Below are positions 32,701 through 46,239 of a DNA stretch of 64,000 nucleotides, one piece after another. Within the stretch, counting starts at the first letter, position 1; every line of letters starts with the position of its first letter. The notes beneath the pieces were generated by a model that saw only the letters and a list, made by a program, of their open reading frames with translations, was not told the origin of the DNA and made no database searches. The stretch comes from Casuarius casuarius (lineage: Eukaryota > Chordata > Aves > Casuariiformes > Casuariidae). The position numbers and the translations under genes were made by a program. The stretch spans positions 356,274-420,273 of the forward strand of contig PTFA01000279.1 of the NCBI GenBank assembly GCA_003342895.1. The letters run 5' to 3'.

Positions 32701-35700
32701 GGGCACCAATGCATACCTTAAACTCATTTTCCACATATTTGCAGCTTCAGAAATAAGTGGGATAGTGCTCATTCTTGTAACCCTGAGCACCAGCCTGCAT
32801 GATGCAGGGCCTGTTGCATCTGTTGGGGCCAAGTCTGCCTCACACTTGGCAGAAATTCAGGAGGGACCAACCTGCAGGAAATAAACATTGACTTTCTAGC
32901 AAGAATTTGCTAAAGGAGGGAAATTAAGAACAAGGGGACAGGAGAGTTATGGTATATAAATTGCTTTTGGTGGCTAGACCTGTCTGGGCCAGTCCAGAGT
33001 GTTTAATGGGATCATGGCTGTGCCCAGGATCATGGCATCACCATAGCCTGCAACTGGGTTAATCCCTGGCCTGACAAAGATGCAACCACCAAAGCTCATG
33101 GAGATGCCGCCAACCTATCTTCACATCATCTGGCTCTGCCGTTACTAACAGCATAATCCCAGCCCCACAAAGCTCAGCAACAGGCTGAAAAAGAGAGAGA
33201 GAGAAAAAACACTCAGGGTGCTGCAGAGAACCTTGGGGGCCAGCAAATGGTTCTGTTCACATGTCCCCTCCCCACACACTATCAGTACAACACACACCAC
33301 AAGGTGACAGGACTTGAACAGAAACCCAAGCTTGCTCTCTCTCGTGCAGTTGTCACTGTCGCTGGCAAAACAGATGCAATCAAAGCTGGTTGCAAACTCT
33401 CAGATAGTCCCTGTGAGCTTTGTAACACCAGCCTGTTGCAGTTCGAACACAGATATCTTTCAATGAAGCCAGAAGAAACTCACTTGAAACCAAACTCACC
33501 ACATCCACAAAGGGACTTTTACTGTGTTCACTGAAACAAGATTAACTTAACCACAGACAACTGATGTGTGGGGCAAGACCTTCAGTGGGCATTGATGTCT
33601 GTGCACACAAAACAGTGATGAGATCATGCCAGGGGTCAGGAAACTCTACAGGGAGGAAAGAAATGTGCTAAGGGACCAACGAGCTGCTACTGGAGCTGGT
33701 CAGGCTATAAATAGATACTTAGCCACCTTCTTATAGAGGACCTACACTGAGAAAATACCTCTGTGTTGGAAAGGAGAAACATCATCAAAGATTTTCTTGC
33801 CCCTAACCCAAATTGCTTTGGATCAAAGCATTTCACTAGCACACAACCACACTTGTGTCAGTCAAGGGCAACCACCTGAGCAAAGAGCCTCCAGACCCAG
33901 ACACATGCCACGCACAGATGTGTGTCAGTCCACTGGTAATGACAACTCTGATGGCAAGCACAATTGCCGCCAGTTATCCAAGCCAGTGTGTTTTGGCCCT
34001 GGGTTCATGCTCTGGTGAGTGCGGCCTCATAGCTCACATGCACTTTGGTGGAGTGGTGTACTGTTCCTCCATTCACATGCACTGCACAAGGCAGTCATTC
34101 CTGCACAGATCAGATGTCGCATAGCATCAAGGGCANTTCTTTGAAGGTAGCAGGCTCCTTTTCAACCTTTAGCCACTACATATAATGGGCACTACTTATA
34201 TTATATTATGTTATAATAATATATATTATAATCTTTACTTATAAAGGGCAAGCAAAGCCTCCTGCCTCTCACAAATTCCAAGCACAACTGACTCAGAAAT
34301 GTCTCCTACCAAGACACCTTTTGCACCAAGACAAGCAGGAGTGTATGCGCTGCCAACCAGATGAATCAGTTAATCATCTCCTGCCATATGTTCAAGTCCC
34401 TCCATGGCATTAGTTTGTCCAGCACCATTAATCTTTTTGCCCCTTCTACTCATATGAACTGTCCTTCACACTGGCTTAGTGTTGAGAACTGTCTTCCCGA
34501 GTTGCCACTTGGCACATCCTCCCATATCCCAGTTTCTTTGCAAATATCTCCTGACCAGGCAACCTCATTTTACCAAGCAGCATCCAGTCTTCTCAGCTGG
34601 CAGATAAGAAAGCAGGCCGGATTTTCATAGACCCCAGCAAAGCAAAACACATAGCAGAGCATTTACTAAATATCATGATGTCACAATCTCGAAGACACTC
34701 TTGCTCCCAACACATGCACAGGACCCCACAGTACTGGACTCTGGGCATATCCCAGAAGAAATCCTATCTGCTCCTGCTACCCGTGCAAATATACACATTC
34801 AAACACATGCATAGCGGCAGGCTGTTCCAGGAGTCCCCTCAAAATACACATAAGCACAACCGTGTGCAGCTGCCCGGGACAGATCTTGCAGCAAACTCAC
34901 CAAGTGGGAATCACATTGTGTCAGGCTGTTCCCAGAAATCCTTGCTAACACAGAAACTCCCTAACATTCCTGCTAGGGAATCTGCATCTCCCCCCCCCCG
35001 GGCCAAACACTTTCTTTATTCTTCCTAATCATCTTTTCTGCTCTGGTCAGCTGGATCTTCCCTACCTTCACTGCAAGAACCATGTCCCACTCCAAAAGCA
35101 GTGTCTGAGCACACCTATGTGTCCTTGAGGCTTGACAGAGCCCATGCACCATGTTTCATGGCGGGGAACAGCAGGGCCTTACTTCTCCTGCCTTTCTGGG
35201 ATGTGACAACCCCTNGTGTCCTGCCATGCCATAGAAAGACTGGATCTTCTGCCCTATCCCTCAAAGATCTAACTTCTTCCTAATAAGACAGACCTTCCCC
35301 CAAACACAATCATCTCCCATGTTTGCTCCAAATAGGACAGGTGCCCTCCCAGGCTCCTTGTGGGATAGGGGCAGAAGACAGGACTGAGACGAGCTGCTGA
35401 CCCTCTTGCAGGGCAGTTTTCATAGTGACACTAGCAGGAAATGTCACTGCTGGCTCTAGCTGCATGCCAGAAATCCCTCCAGATAGCCACATGGGAGGAC
35501 AAGAAGCTTCTGCAACTAGTGTGCACTGAGCACCCCAGCAACCAGTGTCCCTGGGGCTACACTCACCATTGAGCAACCAAAGGGCATAACCTTGAAAATC
35601 AGAGCAAGGGAAGAGATCCAGAGCAGCATCTGCATTGCAGAGCCTTCACTGAGTCTCCCTTCTGACACTTGTGCCATGGAGCAAGCCACCACTGGCCCTC

Positions 35701-36739
35701 CTGCAGTACTTTGGCTGCTGATAGAGGACTGGCGTACATACCTAGACCATGCAACACAGTGTGACTGGCTTTGCTAGTAAAACATGACTATGTAGACCTT
35801 CTCTTGTTAGACAGCATGCTCCTGTGGGTAGCAAATTCTTTTTATCCACTTGACCGGAAAAGCCCAGCTCTGGGGATCCTGTAAAAAAATAACTTCAGTG
35901 AAGAAATGAAAGAGGCAATGTGAAACACTTCATCTGTGATATCCAGCCAGGATCACAGCATCACCTGCCACTGGGAAGAGGAACAGGTCCAGAGCTCCAA
36001 ATCTGTGGGACACGCAGGGACAGTCAGGCCTTGCAGGAATCTGAAACCTTTGAAACCTTTCAGTGACAAAATCCAGCAGCTCCTGCTCAGAGTATCTGGG
36101 GAGAAGGCATTGCTGCAGTCAGACAACTTTTACTGCTCTCAGACCTGATGGTGCAGCCCTCTCTCATCCAAAAAAGACCAGTGGAAGTACCATGTCATTG
36201 ATACACTGTCCTCCATGCCAGAGCAGTCTCATGCAGCTGGCAAACATGGCTGTGCTGGTGCAGGGCAGCTGACAGTGTGACCACATGGAAGGATGGCTAA
36301 TGGCAGCTCTCCCAGATTGCTGTGAAACCAGCTGCAGCCTCAGCCCAGCCCTATCAAACAACAGGGCACCTGTGGAAAGGTTGGTATTTTTCTGCCTTGG
36401 AAAGCTTTCACTGGCTTTCTGAAATCTGTGGGACCTGTCTGGTAGCTCTCCACCATGTGACAACTTTGGCACATGTCTTGCAGGAGCATGAATCTTAGAC
36501 ACATGGATCTACAGCATCACACCAGAGAGATGTTACCTTGGTGTCATCAGCACCCTGCTTATTATCTGTGGTTGGGTTACGGCAGGAAGATATCATAGAA
36601 GACATCCAGGTTTCTCAGAGAAAGTTTTAATAAGAAAGAGTCCTCACATTTCTTATGAGAGGTTTCACTAGATAATTGCTTCACAACTAAAAATCTACCC
36701 AATTCCTTAACCTGCTTTCATGTGCTAGATAGAAGAACC
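29791..36739. other. Intergenic DNA between SLC22A7 and TTBK1, second part
   Basis: No gene was recognised. It contains an AT-only low-complexity stretch near 34195-34232, a C10 run at 34990-34999, and isolated Ns at 34136 and 35215. The open frames are short and unsupported. Confidence 0.5.
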
Positions 36740-37020
36740 CTGTTCTGGGAGCTTCCTTCCCCATACCGGTACTTCTGGAACACAGACAACTCTCCTCTAA
36801 ACCTTTCCTTGAATAAATACATTGATTGTGCTTTATTAGCCTCCCATGATGAGGCAGGTTTGCTAATTGTATAAATAGTCTTGTAGCTCTCTTTTCAAGC
36901 TATTTCAATATCTTTTTTCGGCATGTGCATACAAGACCTGGATGGAATACCTGGTAAAGGCTTCACTGACCATGTCTTACCATCTGCGCACTCTAAAATG
37001 AACAATCCTCCAACAAATTA
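36740..37020 (-). mobile_element. Possible ancient CR1/L3-type remnant
   Basis: Phrases such as 'gaggcaggtttgctaattg' and 'cttgtagctctcttttcaag' resemble the middle of the 3' part of old CR1 elements in reverse-complement orientation. Divergence is high, so this is only a suggestion. Confidence 0.35.
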
Positions 37021-37783
37021 ATAGGACTGTCATTATGGTTCATATTTGTGGAATGAATGTGTTCGGGTTTATACTGTCTTCTAGTTTCTAAACATGCAAG
37101 GCATACTTAGGGTGTAGTTTGACCAGCACTTCAAACCCACATGGAGTCATGGTGCCCCCAGAAGAAGTGGACACACCTTCTGTCCTCTCCTTCCCCCACT
37201 TCTGGCACAAGCATTTGTGTGATCCAGCCTGATGAACTGAACCAGACTGTGCTGAACCAGACTGACAAACTGACCCTGCAAATCAAAGCGTTTGTTTTCA
37301 CGCTGAATCAGTGTTTCCAACCTCTTCACCAAACAGCTGGCAAAACCTAAGGGAGGTAGAACAGTGCAGCAAAGCAGATGGAGCTTGGAGGGATTGCCTC
37401 TTTTGATGGCAACCTGAGCTCAGAGTTCCCAGTGCTTCTATGCAATGATGAGGGCTGGGATTTGTTTTTAGACTAGAAGCTGTGCTTCTTACTCTACCAA
37501 GGGTAAAAACTTCTAGGCAAAACAACAAACACTTTGACCTATGTGAAACAAACTATTAGCATTGGTGACACTGGTACTGTCACATATAGAGAGGTAATTC
37601 CCATAATCTGTTTCTAGAGATTTCCCTACTCAGATGTCCAAGGAGTACACTGTCCTCCTAGCCACACCATCACAGCTCTCATACTCCTGTCCAGAATAGT
37701 TCCTATAGAAGTGAACTGCTTCAGGATTCCTCAGACTCCATGGCCATGAATATGGCTGTCTATATATATATATATGTTCAAAT
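37021..37783. other. Intergenic DNA downstream of TTBK1
   Basis: Includes an AT dinucleotide run at about 37760-37774. Nothing else was recognised. Confidence 0.4.
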
Positions 37784-37791
37784 GAGTCAAG

Positions 37792-39451
37792 TTTATTACT
37801 GTCCAGATTCCTCCATCATCAGCAATTATTTACTGAAGTTGCTAGTTGCAGCTGCAGGAATGGGCGGACAGAGAAGCCATATTTTTATTTTGCCCCATGC
37901 AAAGCCTTTTTTAGGCACGACAGTGGTGTGAAGCCCAGAATATTTGGGTCTGGGGTGTTTTTGCTTGTGAGACACAGGGGAAATTTTGGGGCTACTTCAA
38001 GATCTCATCAGTCGCAGACAAGTATTTCAGTGTCAGTCCTCCTGCTTCACATTTTCAAACCTTCCTAATTAATCTGGAGGCTAAAGAGTTGGTGTTTAGT
38101 TCTAAGTGAGACATGAGCTTCTGCTCTGATAACGCTATTTGAAGAGCACAGCCCTTTCTATTATGTTCACATTATTAGTTCTCATGCAGTATGTGGAAGA
38201 GCTGAGCACTCAAAAAGAGAAAGATATAAACCTCCCCAACTCAGCCAGCTGTATTCTAGGCCAGAGATGCACAGGATACCCAAGGCATGTCAGCAAACTT
38301 CTCTTGGCAAAGCAGCAGCTTTTGAGCATACTAGAGAATAATTACTTCCCTCCCTACTGTGTAGGGGAACTCTCAGCCACGGTGCCAAAATTCACAAACA
38401 TCGAGAGTGTGACAATAAAACACAAGGAATTTAGGTGCAAGGGGCACCTGAGCTAAAGGCATCCAGTGACTATTCACATCTTCAGGCTGGAGCTGCATCT
38501 GGTGGGCTACAGAATCATGGCACCAACCACACTCAGGTCTAGAGGCCCCACCCTGTGTTGGGAGATCAAGGCTCCCCAGGTCACAGTCTGGTATTTGAGA
38601 CAGAAGCGGCTGCAGTGTGCTCCCATCCACATCAATTAGCAGGCACTCTTGATTTCCTGGCAAGCTGCCAGTGCAGCCCCTACTTCCATCTAAATACCCC
38701 CCACCCATGCATCTGCTGAAACTGCAGCAGTGTCACTGAGCAGCAATGCCGGACTCCCTCCTCTGTGGGACATGTTGGAGCAGGTAGGAGCTGAGACCAT
38801 CCAGCAAGGCCTGTCTGTCTCCCTGGACCTGCTGGCAGAGACACCTCAGGAAGGGCAAGCAGAGCCCCCCTCCATCCCTTCCCTGCTTCTCTCCCCTCAG
38901 CTCACATATATTCCTCTTGGCTAAGCTAGTGATGATCCCTTGCTCACGCAGATGGCAGGAGATGAGCCAACACTCAGGTAAAACATGGCAGCCAATGCTG
39001 GCATTTTACCAGCTAAGAGAGAAGAGGGAGCTGCCTGAAGGACAGGAGCCTTCCTCTCCAGCAGGCCTCACTCTCATCATCTCTGTTCCTGTTTCCAAGG
39101 CCAGGGTCAGTGCACGGTATTGGCAACTGATATTGCTAACAGAGAGAGGGGAATGCCAAGGGAGGGAGGAGAGGCAGCGCTAGGCAGGCTGCCTGAGTCA
39201 CTGCTTGGTGCTGTGCATTAGCAAGCGTCAGCCAGGGACGGGATGTTTCCCTTGAAGAAGGCTCCGTGGCTCAGAGGCTCTCAGGCCTGTGGGAGCTGAT
39301 TGCAACAGTGTGGGGTGAGAGTGAGTGAAGCATTGAAGTACAGCGACTGCTATACACTTGTGGTTCCCGCGTGAAAGGCTGTGCTGCAGCATCTCAAGTG
39401 TATACTATATGCAGAAGTTACCCAGTCTATTGGGCTGGCAGAAGAAGATCA
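37792..39451 (-). other. TTBK1: Probable TTBK1 3' UTR
   Basis: The first AATAAA hexamers I found on the minus strand after the TTBK1 stop codon are at 37889-37884 and 37797-37792. Using them would give a 3' UTR of about 1.6 kb, reasonable for a brain-expressed gene. No splice or coding feature competes in this stretch. The end is uncertain without transcript data. Confidence 0.4.
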
Positions 39452-39878
39452 TTATCTGGCAGCTGCCTTACTTTCCAGGGACACCTGCTTTCCTTTGGTT
39501 GCTGGACTCTGAGTCTGGGTTTTTCCTCTTTGTCCTTTTTTGGCCACACCAGCCGAGGGCGGGGAGTCTCCTGTCGGCCCCAGGGCCGGAGCTTGGGGCT
39601 GAGGTCGGGGGGAAGGTGGAACTCGCTGAATAGCAGTCCCTGGCTTACGTTGTCGACAAGGGGAAGGGCTTTCCCTCCTAGACAGTAACTGGCTTCTGGG
39701 GGAAGCACTGGGGTTTCTTGGAGGAAGGACAGGACTCCAAGGGGGTGCACAACTAGACCTCCGTGAACTGCTTCGTGGAGGAAGAGCAGTGGAACTCGGT
39801 GAAGGAGGAAGCCGACTTTGTATCTGTGTTGTTCGGGAGTCGTTGGGGATATTTCCAGCTGGTCTCTGTGCCTGAAGC
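39452..39878 (-). CDS. TTBK1: TTBK1 last coding exon (C-terminal 141 residues)
   Basis: Tau-tubulin kinase 1 is a brain-enriched CK1-family Ser/Thr kinase that phosphorylates tau and tubulin. This exon encodes the extreme C-terminus: Ser/Pro/Arg-rich, with PSASPRSQLLSRRESPSP in the middle and VAKKGQRGKTQTQ near the end, followed by ATKGK and a TAA at 39454-39452. The middle and end align clearly with the human TTBK1 tail. The acceptor is ctctttccctgCAG|GCTTC. The first base completes an Arg codon split after its second base in the previous exon, so the junction keeps frame. The segment is basic and likely disordered. Catalysis is not encoded here. Confidence 0.94.
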
Positions 39879-41191
39879 CTGCAGGGAAAGAGAAGAGGGA
39901 GGATGAAGAGGAATTGCTGCACTGGGCTATGGGCTACTGGTAGCATTGGCATGAATGCTGCTGGACAATCACAAGGTGCCTTCCGCACTAGCACAGCAAG
40001 ATCTATGTTTTGAACAAAATGTGGCACTAGCTTGAGCACCATCCTGTAATTGTCACTGCTGTTAAAAAATAAGTGTTTAACAACCAGCACTCTCTGAGAA
40101 AATGCCAGGCCTGGTTGGGCAGGTGGCATGTATCTGGCACTCTTCTCTACATGCAGTATGGATGCATCCACCTCTTTCAAGGCAGGAGATACAGTCTGGA
40201 TATGTGGGCACAAGCCAGATTGCACCACTTGGCTTCTGATTATATCTCTGCTGGCAAATAAACCAGCCCAAATAGGCCACCTCCTTTCACTTCATGTCTC
40301 TCAGAGAGCAGAATTTGCTGAACCTATGGCAGGGTCACAGCAGCAATTCTGCTCCTGGACTGGATGTCCAGTCACAAGGACAGGTAGAAAGTCAGACACT
40401 GGTGCACACAGGGAAAGGCTGAATTCAGAAGGCCCAGCTCCATCTACATCTCTATGCTTATTCAACTGTGAGACAGATACTTCTGAAAAGAGCCAGGCAC
40501 AGGGACACGTATGGAATTTAAACCATCTGATGGTGGCCCACATTGTCCCAGGTCAACACCACTGCCCATATGTGTGTGCATCTCCCTCTCTTGAGCTTTT
40601 TGCATGCTGGTTTTCTTCTGAGGCAAGCAGCAATTTGGGGCATCTACTATACACAGCGGGACAGTCAGCGCAGGGGTACCAGCTCTGCTGAGGCCTCTTG
40701 GTGCCATAGTAGCATAACTCAGAGAAGGTGGGGGCATATCTATCATTCCTGGGTCTGCTCCCTGAAAGATATCTCTCACAATTGCACAGAAGCAGATCCC
40801 AAAACTGGGGCATTCAAAACTGGGGAATTTCACTGAAAATTCAGGAGCCACTTGTGAACTCTTGGCCCTTGCAGCTCTAATTGCAGTACCAGGCCAGGCC
40901 TCCCTAGAGAGTCAGGGCCATGCCAATCATGCAGCAGAACTAAAAGCTGAACACAAAAAGGATCTACTATTAGCAGCACCAAACCAAAAGATCATGGAAG
41001 GGCAGAGGGCCCCAAAGCCAGGACAAGTGAAGAGAGACTTGACTCTTTGGCTAGACTGAGCTGAAGAAGTCAGGGAGGTGTGTATTCCACACACAGGTGA
41101 GCTGAAATGATTGCAGGACAGGTGAAAAAAGCCCTCACTATGATTCCTGAACAAGTCTCGCATTTTGCATTGCTCAGAATTTTGGCCTTAC
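39879..41191 (-). other. TTBK1: TTBK1 last intron
   Basis: A 1313-base intron, GTAAGG to CAG. Open frames inside it (such as 40128-40691 on the plus strand and 40462-40851 on the minus strand) have no splice support or recognisable product and are regarded as chance. Confidence 0.85.
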
Positions 41192-42777
41192 CTGTAGGCA
41201 GCAGCTGCATCTTGCTGGGAGCTACATAGCACTGGCACGGCAACGGCCATGGAGCTCTCAGACCTCATTGTCTCTAGCGGTGTTTTCACTGGTGTGATGG
41301 GCCGAGGAATTCTGCTCTTTGTGCTTATGTGTTTCTCTTCTTTTCCCAGGAGGGCAGCCTTCTCCTTCCCTGCCTTTCTTGGGATGGAGTCATCAGAGTC
41401 ATGGGTATCCTCCTCCGAACCAGTGGCTGAAAGGGTTTCTGAGGCCCGCCGCCTCTCATCGCTGGAGGATGCTGAGGAGGAGGCCCCTGAGGCCAGCCTG
41501 AGGAGACGGTTTTGCCTCTTCTCCATCACTAGGCGAGCCAAATCAGGTTGCTTAGCCCTCTTATAAAGCCTCTCTTTGGCTGAGAGTGAAGTTGAAAGGT
41601 CTGAGCCAGTGTCCTCCTCAGAGAACAAAATGGGTATCCGACTCCTATACCTGGATCCCAGAGGTCTCCTGGGGCCCTGCTGTGGTGTATCAGGGAGGAT
41701 TTCTGCTTGCTTAAGGTGTTCTGTTATGGGTATTGTCTTCTCAAGGTCATGCTCTCTTGTAACTGTCTTGCCAGGCTCTTCCAAATCTAGCGGGAGTGCT
41801 ACTTTGTCAGAGAGCTCCAACTTGTCCTCAGGAGGCTTTGCTATGCCAGTGGGAAGGGCTAGCTGTTCCCCTACTGTCTCTGAGGTGATTTCAATGTGAT
41901 TAGCTGAAAGCGCACAGCTTTCTGTCTCTGCCCCTTCTAGCCCTGAATGTATGCTTCCATTCTCTACCAGCACCAGGTTTTCCTCCATTTCTTCTTCAAT
42001 AATGATCTCTTCAAATGGACCAGGAGGGCAGTATTCCTCATGCCTCATCAATTGGCCACTGGAAGACATGACATTTAAGTGAGTCTTTTCAGCAATATGC
42101 ACAAATGTGCGCTCAACTTTGGTGAAAGGGGAGGAAGTTGTAGCCACTACCATAGGAGGCTTTGGTTCAGATTTAAGGACGGAGGACAGGGTCCCTGGCT
42201 CGGATACATCTAACTGGCTACCCATAGGCTGTGGCCGCTCGCTCTGAGGTGTTAGGGCAGCAAGAGTCCCCAGATCAACTTCTGGAGCCAAGTCTGTGGT
42301 CACCGGAGACTTTTTCAGATCACCTGGTGAAAACAGCACTAGTGTTTTTGAGCCTTCCTCCAGTTCCAGATCCCCATCAGCAGTGGAAGCTCGACCCTTG
42401 GATCCCTTCTGGTCATCAGCCAGGAGTGTGGATGGTGCACACTCCTGACTGCGCTCTGTGCTTTTCTGACTCATGTCACTGCTGGAGCCACTGTGCATAT
42501 CAATCTCATCCCCTGCCTCCTCCTCCTCCTCTTCTTCCTCCTCCTCTTCTTCCTCCTCTTCTTCTTCCTCCTCTTTCCCATTCATTTCGAGTTGAGGTTC
42601 AAGGGGTTTGCAAGGAGCAGTCAAGACAACATTTGAGAAGTCAACTTTCTTTATCCGCTGGGGTACCTTAGGCTTTTCCCAGTAGTCTGACACATCTTTT
42701 TTGAAGTCTTGATAAGGCAAACTTAAAGGCACCGCCTTGGGCAGACCATTCATTTCAAATGACTTCAGTGTATATGA
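41192..42777 (-). CDS. TTBK1: TTBK1 large penultimate coding exon, acidic regulatory region
   Basis: A 1586-base exon encoding 528 codons plus two bases. It begins [20 protein letters not shown] and continues [15 protein letters not shown] run of about 20 Glu follows at residues 75-95 of the exon. Then come [112 protein letters not shown] and [20 protein letters not shown]. These blocks match human TTBK1 in order, which separates it from TTBK2. The acceptor is tttctttttgCAG|TCATAT (phase 0) and the donor TACAG|GTAAGG (phase 2). The region lies C-terminal to the kinase domain and is thought to be regulatory. No catalytic motifs are present in this exon. Confidence 0.97.
42514..42578 (-). repeat. 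TTBK1: Coding poly-Glu tract in TTBK1
   Basis: A CTC/TTC-rich run on the plus strand corresponds to mixed GAG and GAA codons on the minus strand, giving about 20 consecutive Glu. The mixture of codons and the presence of a similar tract at the same place in human TTBK1 indicate a conserved acidic segment, not a recent triplet expansion. Confidence 0.9.
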
Positions 42778-45700
42778 CTGCAAAAAGAAAGATATGACAA
42801 AAGAAAACAGTTAGTATTCAGATATAGCATTGGCAAAAATATGAACAGCGGTGGGAAGCACCAGTGGAAAACATCTAGTCCATCACCTCCCCAGAACACC
42901 CATCTGAACAGCAATCACTCAATCATTTGATCAGTACCAATCTTAGGAAAAGATTCACAAAGACACTTATCAACAAAGGCAAAGAACCTGCCAGAGGAGT
43001 TTCTTTGTCAGCAGTTCTTAACCTAGACCTAAAAGAGCTGTTTGCAAACAATTCTTTGGGTTTTTCCAGGGTTTCCCAATCTTCTTCAGTATCACATATT
43101 CTCTCTTTCCTTACTGGAGCCATTCTGCAACTCTTTGTTATGCCCAGGCTGCAGAGAACTGCCCTAAAAGTCAAAGGGGTCTCTCTACAATAAATGTGTT
43201 TCCTAATCATTTTCCAATACTCTTTTGTTCTAAGGGCAATACTCTTTGTTTCTCTTTTGTGCTCCATTGCTGTATTATTCTTCCCACCCTTCTGCTTCCC
43301 CCTCCCTCTAGGAACTCCTTATTCTCTCTTCTGTGGGTTTTACTCCTCATCGCTTCCCTGGTCCCTCACTAAAATGATCAGAGTAACTCACGAATGCTGA
43401 CATTGAAAGTATCTTTATAGCCTCTAGCGTGTCCAACCATTAGAGCAATGGAAGGACAGGGGAACTCCTTGTCTTTCAGAACTACTGCTGGGAACAATGT
43501 TTCTCCAGCTGTAGTCTGTGGAGCAGAAGCTGCCCACAGGACTTCAGAAGTAGGCTGCGAAATGACTGCAAATAACAGCAATGGAAAAACAGCCATATGT
43601 TCATACATATGCACACACTTGACCAAACAAGCAAAAGAGGGGCAAAATAAATAGCAAATGACCATCAAAATTAACATGATTCACAATGGGTTGTAAATGA
43701 CAACCACAGTAGAAACACTTCACAGAATGAATTTCTAAAAACCGTTTAGGTCACCCTTCATTAAGAAGGCTGGGAAATGACAGCCTCTCCCTAAACTCAA
43801 GCAGATGATAATGTATCACATGTCACCTTCGGAAGGTCCTAATAACACACAGAAGGGCTCCAAACATCTGCTTTTGAAGTGACATTTTACAGACTCAGAG
43901 GATGTTTAGATTATACAACCAAACAAGCACCCATTTAACTGTGTGTCCTACAGAGTGGTCAACTCACTGTGGGCAAAGAGCTTTTCTTTTTGTCTCTAGG
44001 GGAGAATAACCCTCATAGCTTTTCACTCCAGTGACTCAATTTCTAATTCTGCTGAAAATATGCCCTAAGTATGCCTGAAAAATACAAGATCTTCATGCTC
44101 ACATACAACAGAGAAATTTCAAATAAACTTGTTCCAAGCTGTTAAGCATACAGTGTTTTGTTCTGGAAAAGTGTATTCCTCATTTCTCCCTTCCCATTGG
44201 TAAAGCCTGCCTGCGACTGTCTTCATTTTTCTACAGTATAAAATAAAATACCGCTGCAGTCCAAAGCTTATCCTCTTCTTTCATTAAAGCAGGAGCCAGG
44301 CTCTGAGGATGGCCATCTATCAGCCTGAGCTGAGATTCCACTGACCCACTCTATCTTTTGCATCAGGATGACAGACCTGCACTTTGGACTGATAATATGG
44401 ACTTACTGCTCTTTGCAAAAGAAGTTACCCACTTGGCTTCCTCCCTCAGGCATTTCTTGGAAATCAGTCTATTTGGCAGCCCAAGATTGGATTCAGCTTG
44501 CTGGCTGGATTTGGCTTTTCCAATAAAAATACCATAGTACCAATGCCACTGCCACTGGAGTGCTGATCAAACAGGTGCAATTTCCTAGCTGTCGGACTGG
44601 ACCTTAACAAAGAAGCCCTGACCAACACTTTGCATTGCAATGAACTCCCCACTGAAAAGATACCCCATTGCCAATGACACTTCACCTGCTGCTCTACTTC
44701 ACTCCATTTCCTAGATGCTGTGGTTGGTAAAGTTGGAGGACCACTGTTTTCTCTTTTCCAGGCTGCTCAAACTCATATACAAACCTTCGAACTTCCTCCC
44801 TCACTCTTAGGAGCTTGTGTCATCCCACCTGCTTTCTGGTCAAGGAGAACTGAATCTAGTCCTGCAATGTACATCCTATATAGGACAGAGATATGCTGCA
44901 GGACCCTGCAGTCCCTCCCGCCAGCAGGGCTCCACTGTTGGCTGGAACCACCAGGCGTAAGACCTAGGCAGTGTCCTAAGACCTTCAGCCTTGGCATCTT
45001 GTCTGGCTTCATGGTGACCTCACCTCTGCTGCTGATCATGTATCTCCTTCCCCTTCTAGCTGCCATTTCTTCTCAATAACGCACAGTGCGCTCTGTTTAC
45101 TTCTTTTCAATCTAGAGCCTTTTGATGTTCATCTCATCCTCTGTCAGCAGCATATATCCCAACAGCTCTGCAGGAACATCACAAACTCAGCACATCCAGT
45201 GTGCGCACAGTTGGCAGACTGTTTTAGCATCCTTAGTCCTGTCTCCAGAGACCCCTCTTTCCTGAACAGCTCTTTCTCTTGCAATACATCAGAAGTTTTT
45301 CTAAAAGGAAATAAAAGTTTCTGGTCTATATATAGCACTAAACAATGAAGTACTGACCCTGAGCTGGATAGCATGACACTGCTGTAATATAAATTACAGT
45401 TTTCTCCTTCTGCTCTGGTTCCCCTTTGCTGTTGTTGACTCCTGCTGCAGGTGTCTTGCTAACCTGCATGTAATCCCACATCTGGCTGTACAAATTCCTT
45501 GTGGTATTTAGCACATGGACTGCCTTTCTGTCTGTCACTCCATTTGCCCTGTGGATTTGCTATTTCCCTGTCTGGATACTGCACCCTAAGCACAACAGTG
45601 ATTGCTTGGCTTATACCTACCTATGGGAGACTTGGACTGTTTAACTTCTTACCTGCACTACCCCAACGTTCACATAACACATTCCTCAAAGCAGCCTGAG

Positions 45701-46239
45701 ACTCTGAATGTTTTGCCACTGTAAATGCACCAAGGAGAGAATACAAAGAGCATAAATAGCCAAAAAAAAAAAAAAAAAGACAGACAGAAAGGAAGGCAGA
45801 AGTTATCCACAAACCCAACTAAAAGAAACTTTACTGAAAAGACACCTAGGTCAAATATTATTTTAACACGCATTTTCTTACCTTCACTGCTATCATCATC
45901 TGAAAGTGTTAATAAGAAAGACAGTCCCAGGGCATCAAAGTCTGAGACTGTCTTCACTGCTGAGTTAACATGCCAACAGCTAGTTGCAAGCAGCCACACT
46001 GCTGAACAAACCATTCCACTTTAGCGCCTCCCCCCCCACCGCAATAAAGAAGTATGTGTCCATGACACTCTCTTGGGGCACCTTGTTTGCCTTTTATAGC
46101 ACAGTGCCCTCAGCTGCTCCAGGATTCTTCCTAAATGACTGTGGGAAACCTTTTCTGCTCTGCTGTACCAATGGGGATGAACTATGGAAGATACTGGAAG
46201 ATCTGGAGCAGAGTGATTTAGACTGTATCCCAGAACCAT
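42778..46239 (-). other. TTBK1: TTBK1 upstream intron, first part
   Basis: No TTBK1 exon was recognised. I looked for the segment that in human precedes the acidic exon and for kinase motifs. An A17 run lies at 45762-45778. Two exon-like segments (43392-43554 and around 45882-45972) were considered and not accepted. Confidence 0.6.

Noticed and set aside
40128..40691. 187-codon plus-strand open frame
   Set aside because: Lies in and around the TTBK1 last intron, has no domain, no splice logic and overlaps other chance frames on both strands.
41249..41899. Plus-strand open frames over the TTBK1 acidic exon
   Set aside because: Antisense shadows of a clearly identified coding exon.
42231..42671. 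146-codon plus-strand open frame rich in proline and leucine
   Set aside because: It is the antisense shadow of the TTBK1 acidic exon, including the poly-Glu tract.
43392..43554. Exon-like segment on the minus strand with tcgCAG acceptor and GTGAGT donor upstream of the TTBK1 acidic exon
   Set aside because: Its open frame would end in phase 1, while the next exon needs phase 0. In the alternative phase tested a stop appears at once, the pyrimidine tract is poor, and the product does not resemble TTBK1.
45882..45972. Exon-like segment ending DDDSSE at a GTAAGA donor on the minus strand
   Set aside because: Acceptor has almost no pyrimidine tract, phase does not fit TTBK1, and no homology is recognised.
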